From Paenibacillus sp. W2I17 (GTDB lineage Bacteria; Bacillota; Bacilli; Paenibacillales; Paenibacillaceae): a stretch of 64,000 nt of DNA. Position numbers and translations under genes: made by a program. Below the pieces are notes generated by a model that saw nothing but the letters and a program-made list of their open reading frames with translations, searched no databases and was not told the DNA's origin. Of the stretch, positions 38,301-46,306 are shown one piece after another (the stretch's first letter is position 1; the number at the start of each line of letters is the position of its first letter). The stretch spans positions 6,324,001-6,388,000 of the forward strand of contig NZ_JAUSXM010000001.1 of NCBI RefSeq assembly GCF_030815985.1, read 5' to 3'.

Positions 38301-38863
38301 TGAATCTGTCTGACCTGAATGGACACTGGGCTTCCGACTATGCAGATCGTTTGTTGGGCATGAACGTGATTCAAGGTTACACAGATGGTACGTTCCAACC
38401 ATCGAAGAAGATCACACGGGCAGAGTTTGTTACGTTGCTCAGTAAGGCGCTGGCACTGAAGTCCGTGGAGTCGGATCTGACATTTGCAGATCAAGGTAGT
38501 CTGCCAGACTGGGCAAAAGGTGATATTGCCGCAGCCGTGCAAGCCGGAATCGTGAAAGGCTATGGTGATAACACATTTAAGCCTGATCGGACCATTACCC
38601 GTGCCGAGATGGCTGTCATGATGGCGAATGCGCTGAAAGTAAGTTCAGATGCACAAGCCGGAATGTCTGGTAATACATCCGTTAAACCAAACTTCACCGA
38701 TGCATCGCAGACGCCATCTTGGGCACAAGAAGCACTGGATGCAGCGGTGCAGGCCAAGATTGTGAGCGGATATACAGACCATACGGTTCGTGCAGGAAGT
38801 GAAACGACTCGAGCAGAAGCTGCGACGATGATCTACAACTTGTTGCTGGCCATGTACGTGTAA
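35345..38863 (+). CDS. SLH-anchored cell-surface PHP (CehA/McbA-type) metallohydrolase
   Basis: 1172 residues. Signal peptide ~1-37 (MLAMLTLIPLATGMVMG). The PHP-type phosphoesterase domain covers ~42-370, with DLHVHTFESDD near residue 46, ALTDHLRLS, MINHPS and GNSDYHF near 309: the metal-binding His/Asp set of CehA/McbA proteins. A beta-rich stretch follows, then two Ig-like segments (~549-722), a DUF5011-like domain (~731-806; ITLQGSSQMTLNVGDTYNEP), a Gly/Ser then Pro/Thr-rich linker, another beta domain, and three SLH repeats (~988-1165; VIQGYTDGTFQPSKKITRAEF is the clearest). The enzyme should sit on the cell wall and hydrolyse an extracellular phosphoester or related bond; the substrate is unknown. 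Confidence 0.9.
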   Translation: MILFNNKGKKMLAMLTLIPLATGMVMGAFPAAVSYADQATGSWQTGDLHVHTFESDDAQVSLENVLDAGLTKYGLDWIALTDHLRLSKRDHNGNDISGGPIPMSQGMNEYQVPQIKALQDAGKYAGKTIFSGFEWDMPTHEHVGVGILTDEPNSTEALNAAKEFEYRFTNRAANLFNAADVTKWDQNGARAYTTHQDALTAINWLATNYPTTSYAMINHPSRGKNKYTIADFREFNDLAPQVVFGIEGMLGNQMEPDRGGYNTSYNVANPTADDGYKYRTYGGVDYMVAKVGGLWDALLGEGRHFWNYGNSDYHFKTIGTNSSGYFPGEYAKTYSWVEGTGMQAVLDGLRSGKSFSVFGDLINALDFTASGAGAQVEMGGDLHVTQGDEVELKIRFKSPTTSNNYEKPINSGTSAGQVPVVDHVDLIAGDVTAKAQKGTAAYTKDTNDSTKVLATFTSNDWTTDAEGYNVITTKIKATDQDKYFRLRGTNLGMNVTGETVNGEPQLDPKNTTADATTRFNQINDSNYRDLWFYSNPIFMSATPYSDAQAVTDTLQAIDLGDLNAVHSDLTLPVEGKHGATISWSSSNPELMNNEGKLLTQPHNNERLELTATVQRGSESQPKTFTVIVEGTNNQALVLKSNMTTADGQPYHTDTWTNQSVTVSVTSAVYAPATSAIIELSRDGGQTYELYTENTPLEITEPGEHNLLFRATDDLEQTYTLPLVIKIDREIPVITLQGSSQMTLNVGDTYNEPGAQASDNVGIRGSVQIDGTVNTQAAGVYTLRYNVKDIAGNSAQEVIRTVTVQARSGNGGGGSGGGNGGNSGENSGGNTPSVPTTPTIPTTPTNPETGSDSSTEVKVEVEANQPVQTGLKDIVQFNVPSGAIGSKDTLQVSVVAKDKLQNTASLNVLGQAVQISRSGGRTLNDQAALSLNVDSADLPNGTQPAIYYYNEARQSWVFIGGKMNAAGSIAANVNHLGTFVVSSYTPVNLSDLNGHWASDYADRLLGMNVIQGYTDGTFQPSKKITRAEFVTLLSKALALKSVESDLTFADQGSLPDWAKGDIAAAVQAGIVKGYGDNTFKPDRTITRAEMAVMMANALKVSSDAQAGMSGNTSVKPNFTDASQTPSWAQEALDAAVQAKIVSGYTDHTVRAGSETTRAEAATMIYNLLLAMYV

Positions 38864-38888
38864 GAGGTAACGAAGAGAATTAACCGTA

Positions 38889-38922
38889 TATAAAGCAGAT
38901 ATAAAGTAGATATAAAGCAGAT
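38889..38922. repeat. three short direct repeats before a terminator
   Basis: TATAAAGCAGA, TATAAAGTAGA and TATAAAGCAGA follow each other directly, just after the SLH gene and before its terminator hairpin. They may be a slippage expansion. Confidence 0.6.
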
Positions 38923-38960
38923 AAAAAAACTGATATCCTTTTGGGGTATCAGTTTTTTTT
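38923..38960 (+). terminator. rho-independent terminator after the SLH gene
   Basis: CTGATATCC pairs with GGGTATCAG (one G-U), flanked by an A-run upstream and eight T downstream, so it could act in both directions. Confidence 0.85.
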
Positions 38961-39087
38961 GGATTAAGACTATCTCATCTTGGATGATATTTGAGACGTT
39001 CCATAGCTTTAATTCACGAAACGAAAGGGCAAGTTACTGTGATAGAATGAGTTAGGTTTGGATGATGAAACGGTGGAGGCTTAGAAA

Positions 39088-40035
39088 ATGAACAAAACGG
39101 AGCGGCAGCTTGCGATTACGCTTGAATTGCAGCGAAGAAAGATGCTACGAGCAGAAGATTTAGCGGCTCAATTTGAGACAAGTGTACGTACGATATATCG
39201 AGATATTCAAGCATTAAGTGAGGCTGGTGTTCCGATTATGGGAGCTCCGGGTCATGGGTATTCCCTCATGGAAGGATATTTTCTGCCCCCGGTAAGCTTC
39301 ACCGCAGAAGAAGCCGTATCCCTGCTCATGGGAGCTGATTTTATCGAACAGAGATTGGATACAGAATACGCGATGGAGGCTAAGTCGGCTCAACGAAAAA
39401 TTGAAGCGATTTTACCAGAATCCGTTCGTAACGAATCCACACGTGTTCGGGAAACGATGCGACTGCTTCATACGGTTGAACCCTTAACCAGAGCGAGGGT
39501 GAAAACATACCTTAACCAAATACGTAATGCCATTTTGGAGCAACGTAAAATCAGTTTTATGTATCTGAAAAAAATGCCAGGAACGGATGGGAATCGGTAT
39601 AATATGCGTGAGGTTTCACCATACGGACTCTCACTTGTTCAGGAGAATTGGGTGTTAATTGCACGTTGTGATATGCGACAAGACATCCGTCATTTTCGTT
39701 TGTCACGGATGACTGAACTTTCCGTGCTGGAGGATCACTTCCTGTTGCCACCAGATTTTGATCTGAACAGTTATCGACCTCCTGAAGATCGTAACGAACA
39801 GGTAATAATTAAGGCGAAACCCGAAATTGCTGACAAAATTATGGAGGCACTTCATTTTTATATGGATGCATTTGAGGAGCGAGAGGAAGGTATCATTTTT
39901 CAATTTCGTGTCCGCTATCCGGAGGAAATCTTGCATTATTTACTTGGCTGGGGTGGAGATATCGAGGTCTTGGAGCCGGAGTCTTTACGCTTCCGAATGA
40001 AGGAAGTAGCCAAAAACATCTTAAAACACTACTGA
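39088..40035 (+). CDS. WYL-domain transcriptional regulator (YafY type)
   Basis: 315 residues. The N-terminal DeoR-like helix-turn-helix is seen in RRKMLRAEDLAAQFETSVRTIYRDIQALSEAGVPI, followed by the typical PGHGYSLMEGYFLPPVSFT. The central and C-terminal parts match the WYL ligand-binding module with its C-terminal extension (SPYGLSLVQENWVLIARCD, FRLSRMTEL). It probably controls the DinB or EVE genes downstream or an unlinked target; ligand unknown. Confidence 0.92.
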   Translation: MNKTERQLAITLELQRRKMLRAEDLAAQFETSVRTIYRDIQALSEAGVPIMGAPGHGYSLMEGYFLPPVSFTAEEAVSLLMGADFIEQRLDTEYAMEAKSAQRKIEAILPESVRNESTRVRETMRLLHTVEPLTRARVKTYLNQIRNAILEQRKISFMYLKKMPGTDGNRYNMREVSPYGLSLVQENWVLIARCDMRQDIRHFRLSRMTELSVLEDHFLLPPDFDLNSYRPPEDRNEQVIIKAKPEIADKIMEALHFYMDAFEEREEGIIFQFRVRYPEEILHYLLGWGGDIEVLEPESLRFRMKEVAKNILKHY

Positions 40036-40060
40036 CATACACCTGTCAGTAGTGTTTTTT
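40023..40060 (+). terminator. terminator overlapping the 3' end of the WYL regulator gene
   Basis: A perfect 15-bp stem, AAAACACTACTGACA with its complement at 40044-40058, has a 6-base loop followed by T residues. The stop codon lies within the first arm. Confidence 0.9.
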
Positions 40061-40101
40061 TATACTTTGATATATCACAGATAAATGGAGTTGATTGAAG
40101 G

Positions 40102-40638
40102 ATGAGAAGTACAACGGAAGTATTGAAATCATTTGCAACGGCAGTAGAACGATATTTGGCAGAACTGAACAATTTGGATATGTCTAGCTTAAATAAAAAA
40201 CAGAATGACGAGGAATGGTCCATTGGACAGATGTATGTACATTTGATTCAATCAGCGCTTTTCTTGCATCTGCATAATATTGAGCAGTGTTTGAGCAGCG
40301 AGGATTCGACGTTAAACTCGAGTGAGGAAAAAACAGAACAAGGTAGGAAAGTGTTCGAATTAGGACAATTCCCTCCCATTCCAATTAAGGTTCCTGCTTC
40401 CCCGCAGTACACCCCGCAACCACCCGAGAGCATGGAGTCCTTGATCGATGGGCTTCACGAGGTAGTGGACCGGATGAGAAGCACGGCATCTGTTCTACAC
40501 CAAGCGTCCCTAAGCAACAAAATATTTCATCCAGCTCTTGGAGCTCTAAATGCTCAAGAATGGTTTTTGTTGATAGAGATGCACTACAGACATCATTTTT
40601 TGCAATTAGATCGATTGAAATCGAATCTGGAAATGTAA
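40102..40638 (+). CDS. DinB family protein
   Basis: 178 residues. The four-helix DinB/YfiT layout is supported by the first-helix region DEEWSIGQMYVHLIQSALFLHLHN and the final helix EMHYRHHFLQLDRLK, each with the conserved His of the metal site. Members are metal-dependent enzymes, often thiol transferases, or stress-induced proteins of unknown role. The substrate cannot be told. Confidence 0.85.
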   Translation: MRSTTEVLKSFATAVERYLAELNNLDMSSLNKKQNDEEWSIGQMYVHLIQSALFLHLHNIEQCLSSEDSTLNSSEEKTEQGRKVFELGQFPPIPIKVPASPQYTPQPPESMESLIDGLHEVVDRMRSTASVLHQASLSNKIFHPALGALNAQEWFLLIEMHYRHHFLQLDRLKSNLEM

Positions 40639-40664
40639 ACGAGAGAAGGGAATGGGATGTATCC

Positions 40665-41141
40665 ATGAAACCAAATCAGGACAGCAAATATTGGATTGGC
40701 GTTGTATCTGCTTCTCATGTGAATGTAGCCGTAGAGGGAGGGTTTGCGCTGTTGTGCCATGGTAAGTCAGCACTTTTGCGACAAATGTCCGCGGGTGATT
40801 GGCTGATATACTATTCTCCACGCACAGACATATCAACAGGCAAGCCACTTCAGGCTTTTACCGCTATTGGTCAAATTACCGACGACAGGATATACCAATA
40901 TCAAATGTCGGAATCCTTTATACCCTTTCGCCGAGATCTCCGTTATTTTCCGTGTCGAGAAGTAAAGATCGCAACGTTGTTAGAACAACTTAGTTTTACA
41001 CGTGGAAATCGCAATTGGGGGTTTCCATTTCGTAAAGGTCACTTTGAAATTGGGGTTGAAGACTTTATGATGATAGCTTCATCCATGTTGGAAGATGAGA
41101 CACAGTCACTACTGGATATTAGCTTAAATCAGACATGTTAA
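40665..41141 (+). CDS. EVE domain protein (UPF0310 family)
   Basis: 158 residues from the ATG at 40665, where family members begin; the frame is open further upstream but overlaps the DinB gene. The pattern YWIGVVSASHVNVAVEGGFALLCHGK, SAGDWLIYYSPRTD, FTAIGQI and the final FRKGHFEI match the EVE fold, related to PUA and YTH domains. EVE proteins bind modified bases in DNA or RNA. It follows the DinB gene by 26 bp, so the two are probably co-transcribed. Confidence 0.88.
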   Translation: MKPNQDSKYWIGVVSASHVNVAVEGGFALLCHGKSALLRQMSAGDWLIYYSPRTDISTGKPLQAFTAIGQITDDRIYQYQMSESFIPFRRDLRYFPCREVKIATLLEQLSFTRGNRNWGFPFRKGHFEIGVEDFMMIASSMLEDETQSLLDISLNQTC

Positions 41142-41181
41142 CCAAATTAAAAGGTAGATTATCTATGGGTCTTTTGGTTTT
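41140..41181 (+). terminator. weak terminator after the EVE gene
   Basis: AACCAAA pairs with TTTGGTT and TAGA with TCTA in an imperfect stem followed by a few T. The rest of the ~220-bp gap to the next gene shows nothing clear. Confidence 0.4.
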
Positions 41182-41362
41182 ACGGTTAATCCAATCCGCC
41201 ACCGTTGATATTACATTTATTAAGATGCTTGTCTTAGTTTCTGGTAAGGTTTAATTCGTAGTGGAAAAGTCAATAAAAGCTCTGTAAGCAACGCTGTACA
41301 ATCCACTGAAAACCAGTACAATTGAACCTATAAAACCATGAGATAAAGAGAGGTATTTCTCC

Positions 41363-41956
41363 ATGACGGATACAAGTGGGAATCGCAAAGTTGACGGCTA
41401 TCTAAAGAAACTTAAAACGTGGAAGGAAGAGTCCACAAAGCTGAGAGAGATTATTCGGGATTTTGAACTGACAGAGGATATGAAATGGATGCACCCTTGT
41501 TACATGCTGGATGGGAAAAACATCGTACTAATTCATGGATTCAAAGAATACGTGGCCATTCTGTTCTTCAAAGGTGCTCTACTGAAGGATACACACGGCA
41601 TTTTGGTCCAGCAAACGGAGAATGTACAGGCAGAACGCCAGCTTCGTTTCACCAGTCTGGAGCAGATTGTGGAGCAGGAGGATATGATCAAAGCCTATAT
41701 CCAGCAAGCGATTGAAGTGGAACAGGCTGGATTGCAAGTGGAAATGAAAAAAACTGCCGAATATAACGTTCCCGAGGAACTTCAGCAGCAATTCGATGAG
41801 AATCCTGCTTTCCAAGATGCATTTGAAGCACTGACACCCGGACGTCAGCGGGCATATCTCTATTATTTCTCACAACCGAAGCAATCCAAAACAAAAGTGT
41901 CACGAATCGAGAAGTACATGCAGCCGATCCTGGAGGGCAAAGGATTGAATGATTAA
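41363..41956 (+). CDS. YdeI-like protein (DUF1801 family)
   Basis: 197 residues. The N-terminal DUF1801-like part has WMHPCYMLDGKNIVLIHGFKEYVAILFFKGALLKD. The C-terminal region EELQQQFDENPAFQDAFEALTPGRQRAYLYYFSQPKQSKTKVSRIEK is the YdeI/OmpD-associated segment. Members are small cytosolic proteins of unclear function, some linked to stress responses. Its stop overlaps the stop of the convergent hydrolase gene by 4 bp. Confidence 0.85.
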   Translation: MTDTSGNRKVDGYLKKLKTWKEESTKLREIIRDFELTEDMKWMHPCYMLDGKNIVLIHGFKEYVAILFFKGALLKDTHGILVQQTENVQAERQLRFTSLEQIVEQEDMIKAYIQQAIEVEQAGLQVEMKKTAEYNVPEELQQQFDENPAFQDAFEALTPGRQRAYLYYFSQPKQSKTKVSRIEKYMQPILEGKGLND

Positions 41957-42993
41957 GGTGTTTGCTTGATAAAGGTATCTACCATCCAATCAAAGAATCT
42001 TTGCTTCTCTTCATAATGTGGGTAGTGAGCCGAGTTTTTATAGGCAATGAATTCCTTTTGATTTCCTTCAATCTGGTCAAAAAACACCTTGGCGGCATGG
42101 GATGAAGTCATTAAGTCGTAATCTCCCATGACAAAATAAAAGGGTAGGTCCAGCTTCGTAATCAAGGATGGCAAAGGACGGCTCAGGGCTTCACTTATCA
42201 GTATTTCTTGCGAATAAATGATCCCTTTATTAAAACGAATGGCATCCAGCATATTATATTCAGGGCTGAACGTCATTCCCAGAAAGCTGGTGTCAGGGCT
42301 GTCCATCAACCTTGATGTGCCCCCATAACGTTTAACGAGATCTCGCGGCGTGAATGCCTGTCCTTGTTTGATCGGTTCATAGATCTGCTCCAACTGGTCT
42401 ACGTCTTCATGATTATCAGCCAACTTGGCTTGCTCCATAACGTAATTCCATCCGTCCATCTCGCTCAGTTGTGTATCTGCCATCTGCCCGATCCCAATGT
42501 AGGCTTCATATTTATCGGGTGCCCGATGCGCAGCAAGAGTTCCTATGTATGTTCCATATGAATGACCAATTAATATTACCTTTTTCTTCCCCAGACGTTG
42601 AGTAATATAATCGGTGACGGCCAGTGCATCCTCAACCAGCACATCAGCTGAGAGATTGGAATAGTCCTCGAAAAAATGATAGGATTTGCCGCTTGCTCTC
42701 TGATCATAGTTCACAATCGTAAACTGAGATTCTAATAAATCTTGGTACTTTTTCGCGTACGGAAGTTCAGATGCACCCGGTCCACCGTGTAAATAAAGGA
42801 TAACTGGGTTGTCCAGATCCTGTCCTCTGATCATGATTTCATGTCCCGTACCGTTGATTTTAACTTGTTCCAATACATGAATACTGTTTGTGCCTTTTAT
42901 TTTTGGCGTCCATGTTGGAAAATAAAGAACTGCGAGTGATAGCGTTAGGGTTGTGACGCCTAGCCACAAACCTGTTTTCTTCATTTTGTTCAT
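41953..42993 (-). CDS. membrane-anchored alpha/beta hydrolase (prolyl iminopeptidase-like)
   Basis: 346 residues; ATG with an AGGAGA-type site upstream. An N-terminal hydrophobic segment (TGLWLGVTTLTLSLAVLYF) suggests membrane anchoring or export. The fold shows the oxyanion loop YLHGGPGASE, the early strand NYDQRASGKS and the nucleophile elbow IGHSYGTY. A helical cap and a late His (KNSAHYPHYEEKQRF) complete the triad region. This resembles prolyl aminopeptidase-type hydrolases (HGGPG). The substrate is unknown. Confidence 0.9.
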   Translation of the reverse strand: MNKMKKTGLWLGVTTLTLSLAVLYFPTWTPKIKGTNSIHVLEQVKINGTGHEIMIRGQDLDNPVILYLHGGPGASELPYAKKYQDLLESQFTIVNYDQRASGKSYHFFEDYSNLSADVLVEDALAVTDYITQRLGKKKVILIGHSYGTYIGTLAAHRAPDKYEAYIGIGQMADTQLSEMDGWNYVMEQAKLADNHEDVDQLEQIYEPIKQGQAFTPRDLVKRYGGTSRLMDSPDTSFLGMTFSPEYNMLDAIRFNKGIIYSQEILISEALSRPLPSLITKLDLPFYFVMGDYDLMTSSHAAKVFFDQIEGNQKEFIAYKNSAHYPHYEEKQRFFDWMVDTFIKQTP

Positions 42994-43125
42994 AGGATAT
43001 GTCTCCTCTGGTTCAATGTCTTGATGTAATTATTGTTCATAAACTCATAATTCTATCTTACGTGACTCGTCATTGATTCAAATCGTACGCCAGATTGAAT
43101 TTGTTCTCAGTCTCAGGTTAGACAT

Positions 43126-43160
43126 AAAAGACCTCAGTCCTGAAGAATTCAGGACCAAGG
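43126..43160 (-). terminator. terminator of the amidohydrolase-DUF554 unit
   Basis: GTCCTGAA (43137-43144) pairs with TTCAGGAC (43148-43155), with flanking partial pairing. On the minus strand TTTTATG follows. It lies ~55 bp past the stop of the DUF554 gene. Confidence 0.7.
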
Positions 43161-43212
43161 CCGCCGCTTAACTATCTTTTTATGTTTATGAAAAGACCTC
43201 GATATAATGAAG

Positions 43213-43872
43213 CTACAGCAGAAAGATCGGAATAAATAAGGCAGGCAGCAGATTCAATACCTTGATCTTCGTAATCTTCAAAATATTTAACCCCGCACAA
43301 AGTGCCAGGATGCCACCAATCAGGGTAATTTCGTTCATGATGTTCGTCGTCATGAAGACGGATAAGAAATCAGCTGAGAAGAAGACCAGCACTTCGATGA
43401 CCAATAAAATGAACGCTGAGAAGATGATGCCGATCCCGAAGGTGGAGGCCAGAATCAATGACGTAATGCCCGAGAAAATCGTATTGATTTGCAAAAAGGT
43501 ATTATCCCCCTGTAATGCACTTTGTAGTGGCCCCAGAATCGGGATCGATCCCACGCACAACAATGAGATGGCAACCGTTAATCCTTCATTTAGGCCATTG
43601 GACGAGAATTTGGTCATGATGTTGGACAAGATGTTCTCGAAATTTATGAGTTGCCCAATGACCCCACCTAATGTAAGGAAGATGATAAACATAATTTGAT
43701 ATTGGCTGGTCGATATGCTGCTCATGGTTGTACTCATGCCTATGATGAGCGCGCTGATCCCAATCACTTGATTGAGTATGGACTTATAACCGTCATTCAT
43801 GAACCTTTTGGAGATGGCCCCAAGGGTACTTCCGCATATAATTGAAAAACAATTGATCAATATACCAAGCAT
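43213..43872 (-). CDS. DUF554 family membrane protein (YqgA-like)
   Basis: 219 residues, almost wholly hydrophobic with about six or seven membrane segments. The start MLGILINCFSIICGSTLGAISK and the GGVIGQLINFE region are typical of DUF554/YqgA. Function unknown; possibly transport. It follows the amidohydrolase gene by 16 bp in the same direction, so the two are probably co-expressed. Confidence 0.88.
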   Translation of the reverse strand: MLGILINCFSIICGSTLGAISKRFMNDGYKSILNQVIGISALIIGMSTTMSSISTSQYQIMFIIFLTLGGVIGQLINFENILSNIMTKFSSNGLNEGLTVAISLLCVGSIPILGPLQSALQGDNTFLQINTIFSGITSLILASTFGIGIIFSAFILLVIEVLVFFSADFLSVFMTTNIMNEITLIGGILALCAGLNILKITKIKVLNLLPALFIPIFLL

Positions 43873-43888
43873 GATTTCACTCCTGAAT

Positions 43889-45211
43889 TCACCAAACTGA
43901 GTTTAGAACATCGTCGACTTCTTTGATTCTTGTGACAGATGGTGTTTGAATTAGATTTCCTTTGACCATGACCATAGAGATGTCTGACAAGGCCTCGATA
44001 TGTTCCAGCGGATTTTGCTCCATAATAATTAGATCAGCATGTTTTCCGATATCCACCGTCCCTGTAACATCGTCAACACCGAGGATTTTCGCATTGGCTC
44101 GGGTTACCATGTCGATGACCTGTTTGTTGTTGAGGTTGGCCTGTCTCATGTAATGGTCCATCTCTCTCCACATATCATAGTGAGTCACATAAGGCATAGC
44201 GGCATCAGTACCGATACCAATGGTGATGTCGTTTTCGATCGCTTGTTTTACGCCTTTGAGCATGGAATCGTAGACCAGTCTGGAGTTCTCTTTTACCGTT
44301 GCACTTACCTTCGTTACGCTAGTATCCAGTGAAGCGGATGGATAAGCGGCTTGCAGGGTGGGGATGAGTGCGGTGTAGCCATTCAGGGCATTGGGATTAT
44401 TTTTGTACAAACGAATGATTTCGTCGTCCATCTCCGAACCGTGCTCAATCGTATCGACGCCACCCATCAACGCAACCCTTACGCCTTCCGTGCTCTCCAC
44501 ATGCGCTGCCACCCGCAGGCCAATCTTATGCGCTTCATCGCAGATCGCTGCAACTTCGTCCACCGTCATCTGTAAACGGCCAGCTTCGCCCACCATTTTC
44601 GCATCCGTCACGCCACCCGTCACACAGATTTTGATCAGATCCACACCGTGTTTCACATTGATGCGCACATTTTTTCTGGCTTCCCACGGGGAGTCACCAA
44701 CCAGAGCCAGGAATGGAGCGCCGTGTCCGCCTGTGACACTTAGGAAAAACCCAGAGACAAGCAGATTAGGGCCGACAAATTCACCGTTATTAATCTCATC
44801 TCGCAGCTGGACGTCGGTGTAAAAAAATTCCCCCACACTGCGCATCGTCGTTACACCCGCATGGAGTGCGGTCAGCGCGTTGCGTTTCATGCGTTTTTTC
44901 AATACGTTTCTACCAAACTTAGTGTTCAATATCCGATCATAGGCAAACTGCAACAAGCCTCCACTGACCGAGAGACTGAACGGTTTACCGTCTGCAAAGA
45001 GGTGCACGTGGGCGTTGATCAGTCCAGGCATCACGTATTTCCCTGAGAGGTCAATTGTTGTGTAGTGACTAGGGATAAGCTGTTCATTTTCTTTGCCGAT
45101 ATCCTGGATAAGTCCTTGTTCATTGACGAGAATGGTCATGTTTTTTTGCAGATTGCGGCTTGAGTCGCCGTGGATCAGATTGACGTTTTTCAATGCGTAA
45201 GCGGTGTTCAT
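43889..45211 (-). CDS. amidohydrolase family protein (imidazolonepropionase/prolidase-like)
   Basis: 440 residues from the ATG at 45211, which has AAGGAGG upstream; a longer frame to 45277 lacks a site. Metal-dependent amidohydrolase features are the early strand GKYVMPGLINAHVHLF (HxH), KICVTGG with the Lys likely carboxylated, AAHVESTEG, DTIEHGSEM, and GTDAAMPYV with the catalytic Asp. It resembles Xaa-Pro dipeptidase-like or imidazolonepropionase-like amidohydrolases. It is grouped with a TetR regulator and DUF554, so it is likely induced by its substrate. Confidence 0.9.
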   Translation of the reverse strand: MNTAYALKNVNLIHGDSSRNLQKNMTILVNEQGLIQDIGKENEQLIPSHYTTIDLSGKYVMPGLINAHVHLFADGKPFSLSVSGGLLQFAYDRILNTKFGRNVLKKRMKRNALTALHAGVTTMRSVGEFFYTDVQLRDEINNGEFVGPNLLVSGFFLSVTGGHGAPFLALVGDSPWEARKNVRINVKHGVDLIKICVTGGVTDAKMVGEAGRLQMTVDEVAAICDEAHKIGLRVAAHVESTEGVRVALMGGVDTIEHGSEMDDEIIRLYKNNPNALNGYTALIPTLQAAYPSASLDTSVTKVSATVKENSRLVYDSMLKGVKQAIENDITIGIGTDAAMPYVTHYDMWREMDHYMRQANLNNKQVIDMVTRANAKILGVDDVTGTVDIGKHADLIIMEQNPLEHIEALSDISMVMVKGNLIQTPSVTRIKEVDDVLNSVW

Positions 45212-45278
45212 GTTGTGTTCCTCCTTAGAATGTGGGTTAAAGCAAGTAGTTAGGGTAATGGTAGATACTTGATTCAAT

Positions 45279-45297
45279 AATGAATAATTAATTCATT
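45279..45297. promoter_or_regulatory. palindromic operator upstream of the amidohydrolase gene
   Basis: AATGAAT-AATTA-ATTCATT is a perfect 7-bp inverted repeat 68 bp upstream of the start codon. A site differing only by five A/G transitions lies before the nearby TetR gene (46040-46058), which points to a shared regulator. Confidence 0.65.
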
Positions 45298-45409
45298 TTT
45301 AGGTTAAAAAAATAGGCAGATCTATGATGAAGTTTTTTGCGTGCAAACCAATTGGAGTTGATCTGATCTACACGCTTTGTCTATCCGGCATAAGTGATGA
45401 GATGGAGCG

Positions 45410-46021
45410 TTATTCGTTGAGACTCTTCATACCGTACAGTCTGTATACATACAACGCTTCGAATATTTGCTTCCGGCTGTCCTCACTCATATCCCGCTTC
45501 AATAGATCCAGGTTCATATCGATCACGTTATGTGCGAGGATGTTCAGCAAGATCAAATTCTCCTCGGTGCCAATCTCATACCGTTTATATTGGTTCTTGA
45601 GATAGGCTTTCTTGGTTTCGATCATCAGCTCAACAAGTTCATTCTTGGCGTTGGTGTAGATGGTGCCTTTATTCTTTTCGAAGATGATGACAATCTGATT
45701 CCGGTATTTCCGTAATACGTCTACCTGTTCCTGCAACAGCGCCGACTTTCGCTCGCTATCCGTTTCCTCGAACAAGGTCTGATTATCAAAGTGAATCGTC
45801 TCCACCAGCACATTTTTCAAATAATCTACCAGATCCGGCGGCACGACAGCGTAGAATAGTTCTTTCTTGTTCTTAAAATAAGTATAGATATTGCCCACGG
45901 AAATATTAATCTCATTCGCAATATCGCTCATCTTGGCCTCCACATAGCCCTTTTCAAAAAAGACTTTGAGCGCCGCGTATTCAATCTCTTTCCTGACTTC
46001 ATCTTTCTTGGCTTGCACCAT
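45410..46021 (-). CDS. TetR family transcriptional regulator
   Basis: 203 residues. The N-terminal helix-turn-helix is clear: AALKVFFEKGYVEAKMSDIANEINISVGNIYTYFKNKKELFYAV. The C-terminal ligand domain is variable and shows no known subfamily. It is probably a repressor of its own gene and of the amidohydrolase-DUF554 pair, given the near-identical palindromes at both promoters. Confidence 0.92.
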   Translation of the reverse strand: MVQAKKDEVRKEIEYAALKVFFEKGYVEAKMSDIANEINISVGNIYTYFKNKKELFYAVVPPDLVDYLKNVLVETIHFDNQTLFEETDSERKSALLQEQVDVLRKYRNQIVIIFEKNKGTIYTNAKNELVELMIETKKAYLKNQYKRYEIGTEENLILLNILAHNVIDMNLDLLKRDMSEDSRKQIFEALYVYRLYGMKSLNE

Positions 46022-46039
46022 CGAGAACGACTCCTTAAT

Positions 46040-46058
46040 AGTGAATGGTTAGTTCGTT
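46040..46058. promoter_or_regulatory. second copy of the TetR-type operator
   Basis: AGTGAATGGTTAGTTCGTT aligns over 19 bases with the site at 45279-45297; 14 bases match and all five differences are A to G. It lies 18 bp upstream of the TetR start codon, as expected for autorepression. Confidence 0.6.
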
Positions 46059-46211
46059 ATTAGGATAGAGTTTTTTTGGGGGTTTGTCAATGAGGTGAGG
46101 AAGGGGACTTTATTTGAGAAATACTCTAACACAATAAATATTGTTCCAATTTCTTGATAATATTTCGGAACAGTAAATATCAGCATAAAGAAAGAGAACA
46201 CTAGTTTGGAA

Positions 46212-46253
46212 GGTATTGGGTAACATTATAGCGAAATCTGTAGAACCAATACC
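46212..46253. promoter_or_regulatory. inverted repeat upstream of the AT-rich defence-like operon
   Basis: GGTATTGG and CCAATACC form a perfect 8-bp inverted repeat with a 26-base spacer, 54 bp before the first gene start. A weaker TTGTTCC/GGAACAG pair lies further upstream (46141-46174). No regulator gene lies in the operon; these may bind an outside regulator. Confidence 0.4.
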
Positions 46254-46306
46254 ATGAATGTTGTGTTGCTTTATGGTGAAAAAATTAAATTATGCATGGA
46301 GGTAAG

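Noticed and set aside
38889-38922. Short direct repeats as a CRISPR array
   Set aside because: Only three adjoining 11-base units without spacers and no cas genes.
40560-40664. Extended N-terminus of the EVE protein
   Set aside because: It overlaps the DinB gene and family members start at the ATG at 40665.
46292-46306. Upstream ATG as start of the MBL-fold gene
   Set aside because: The GGAGG site lies within it; the ATG at 46307 better fits that site, though spacing is short.
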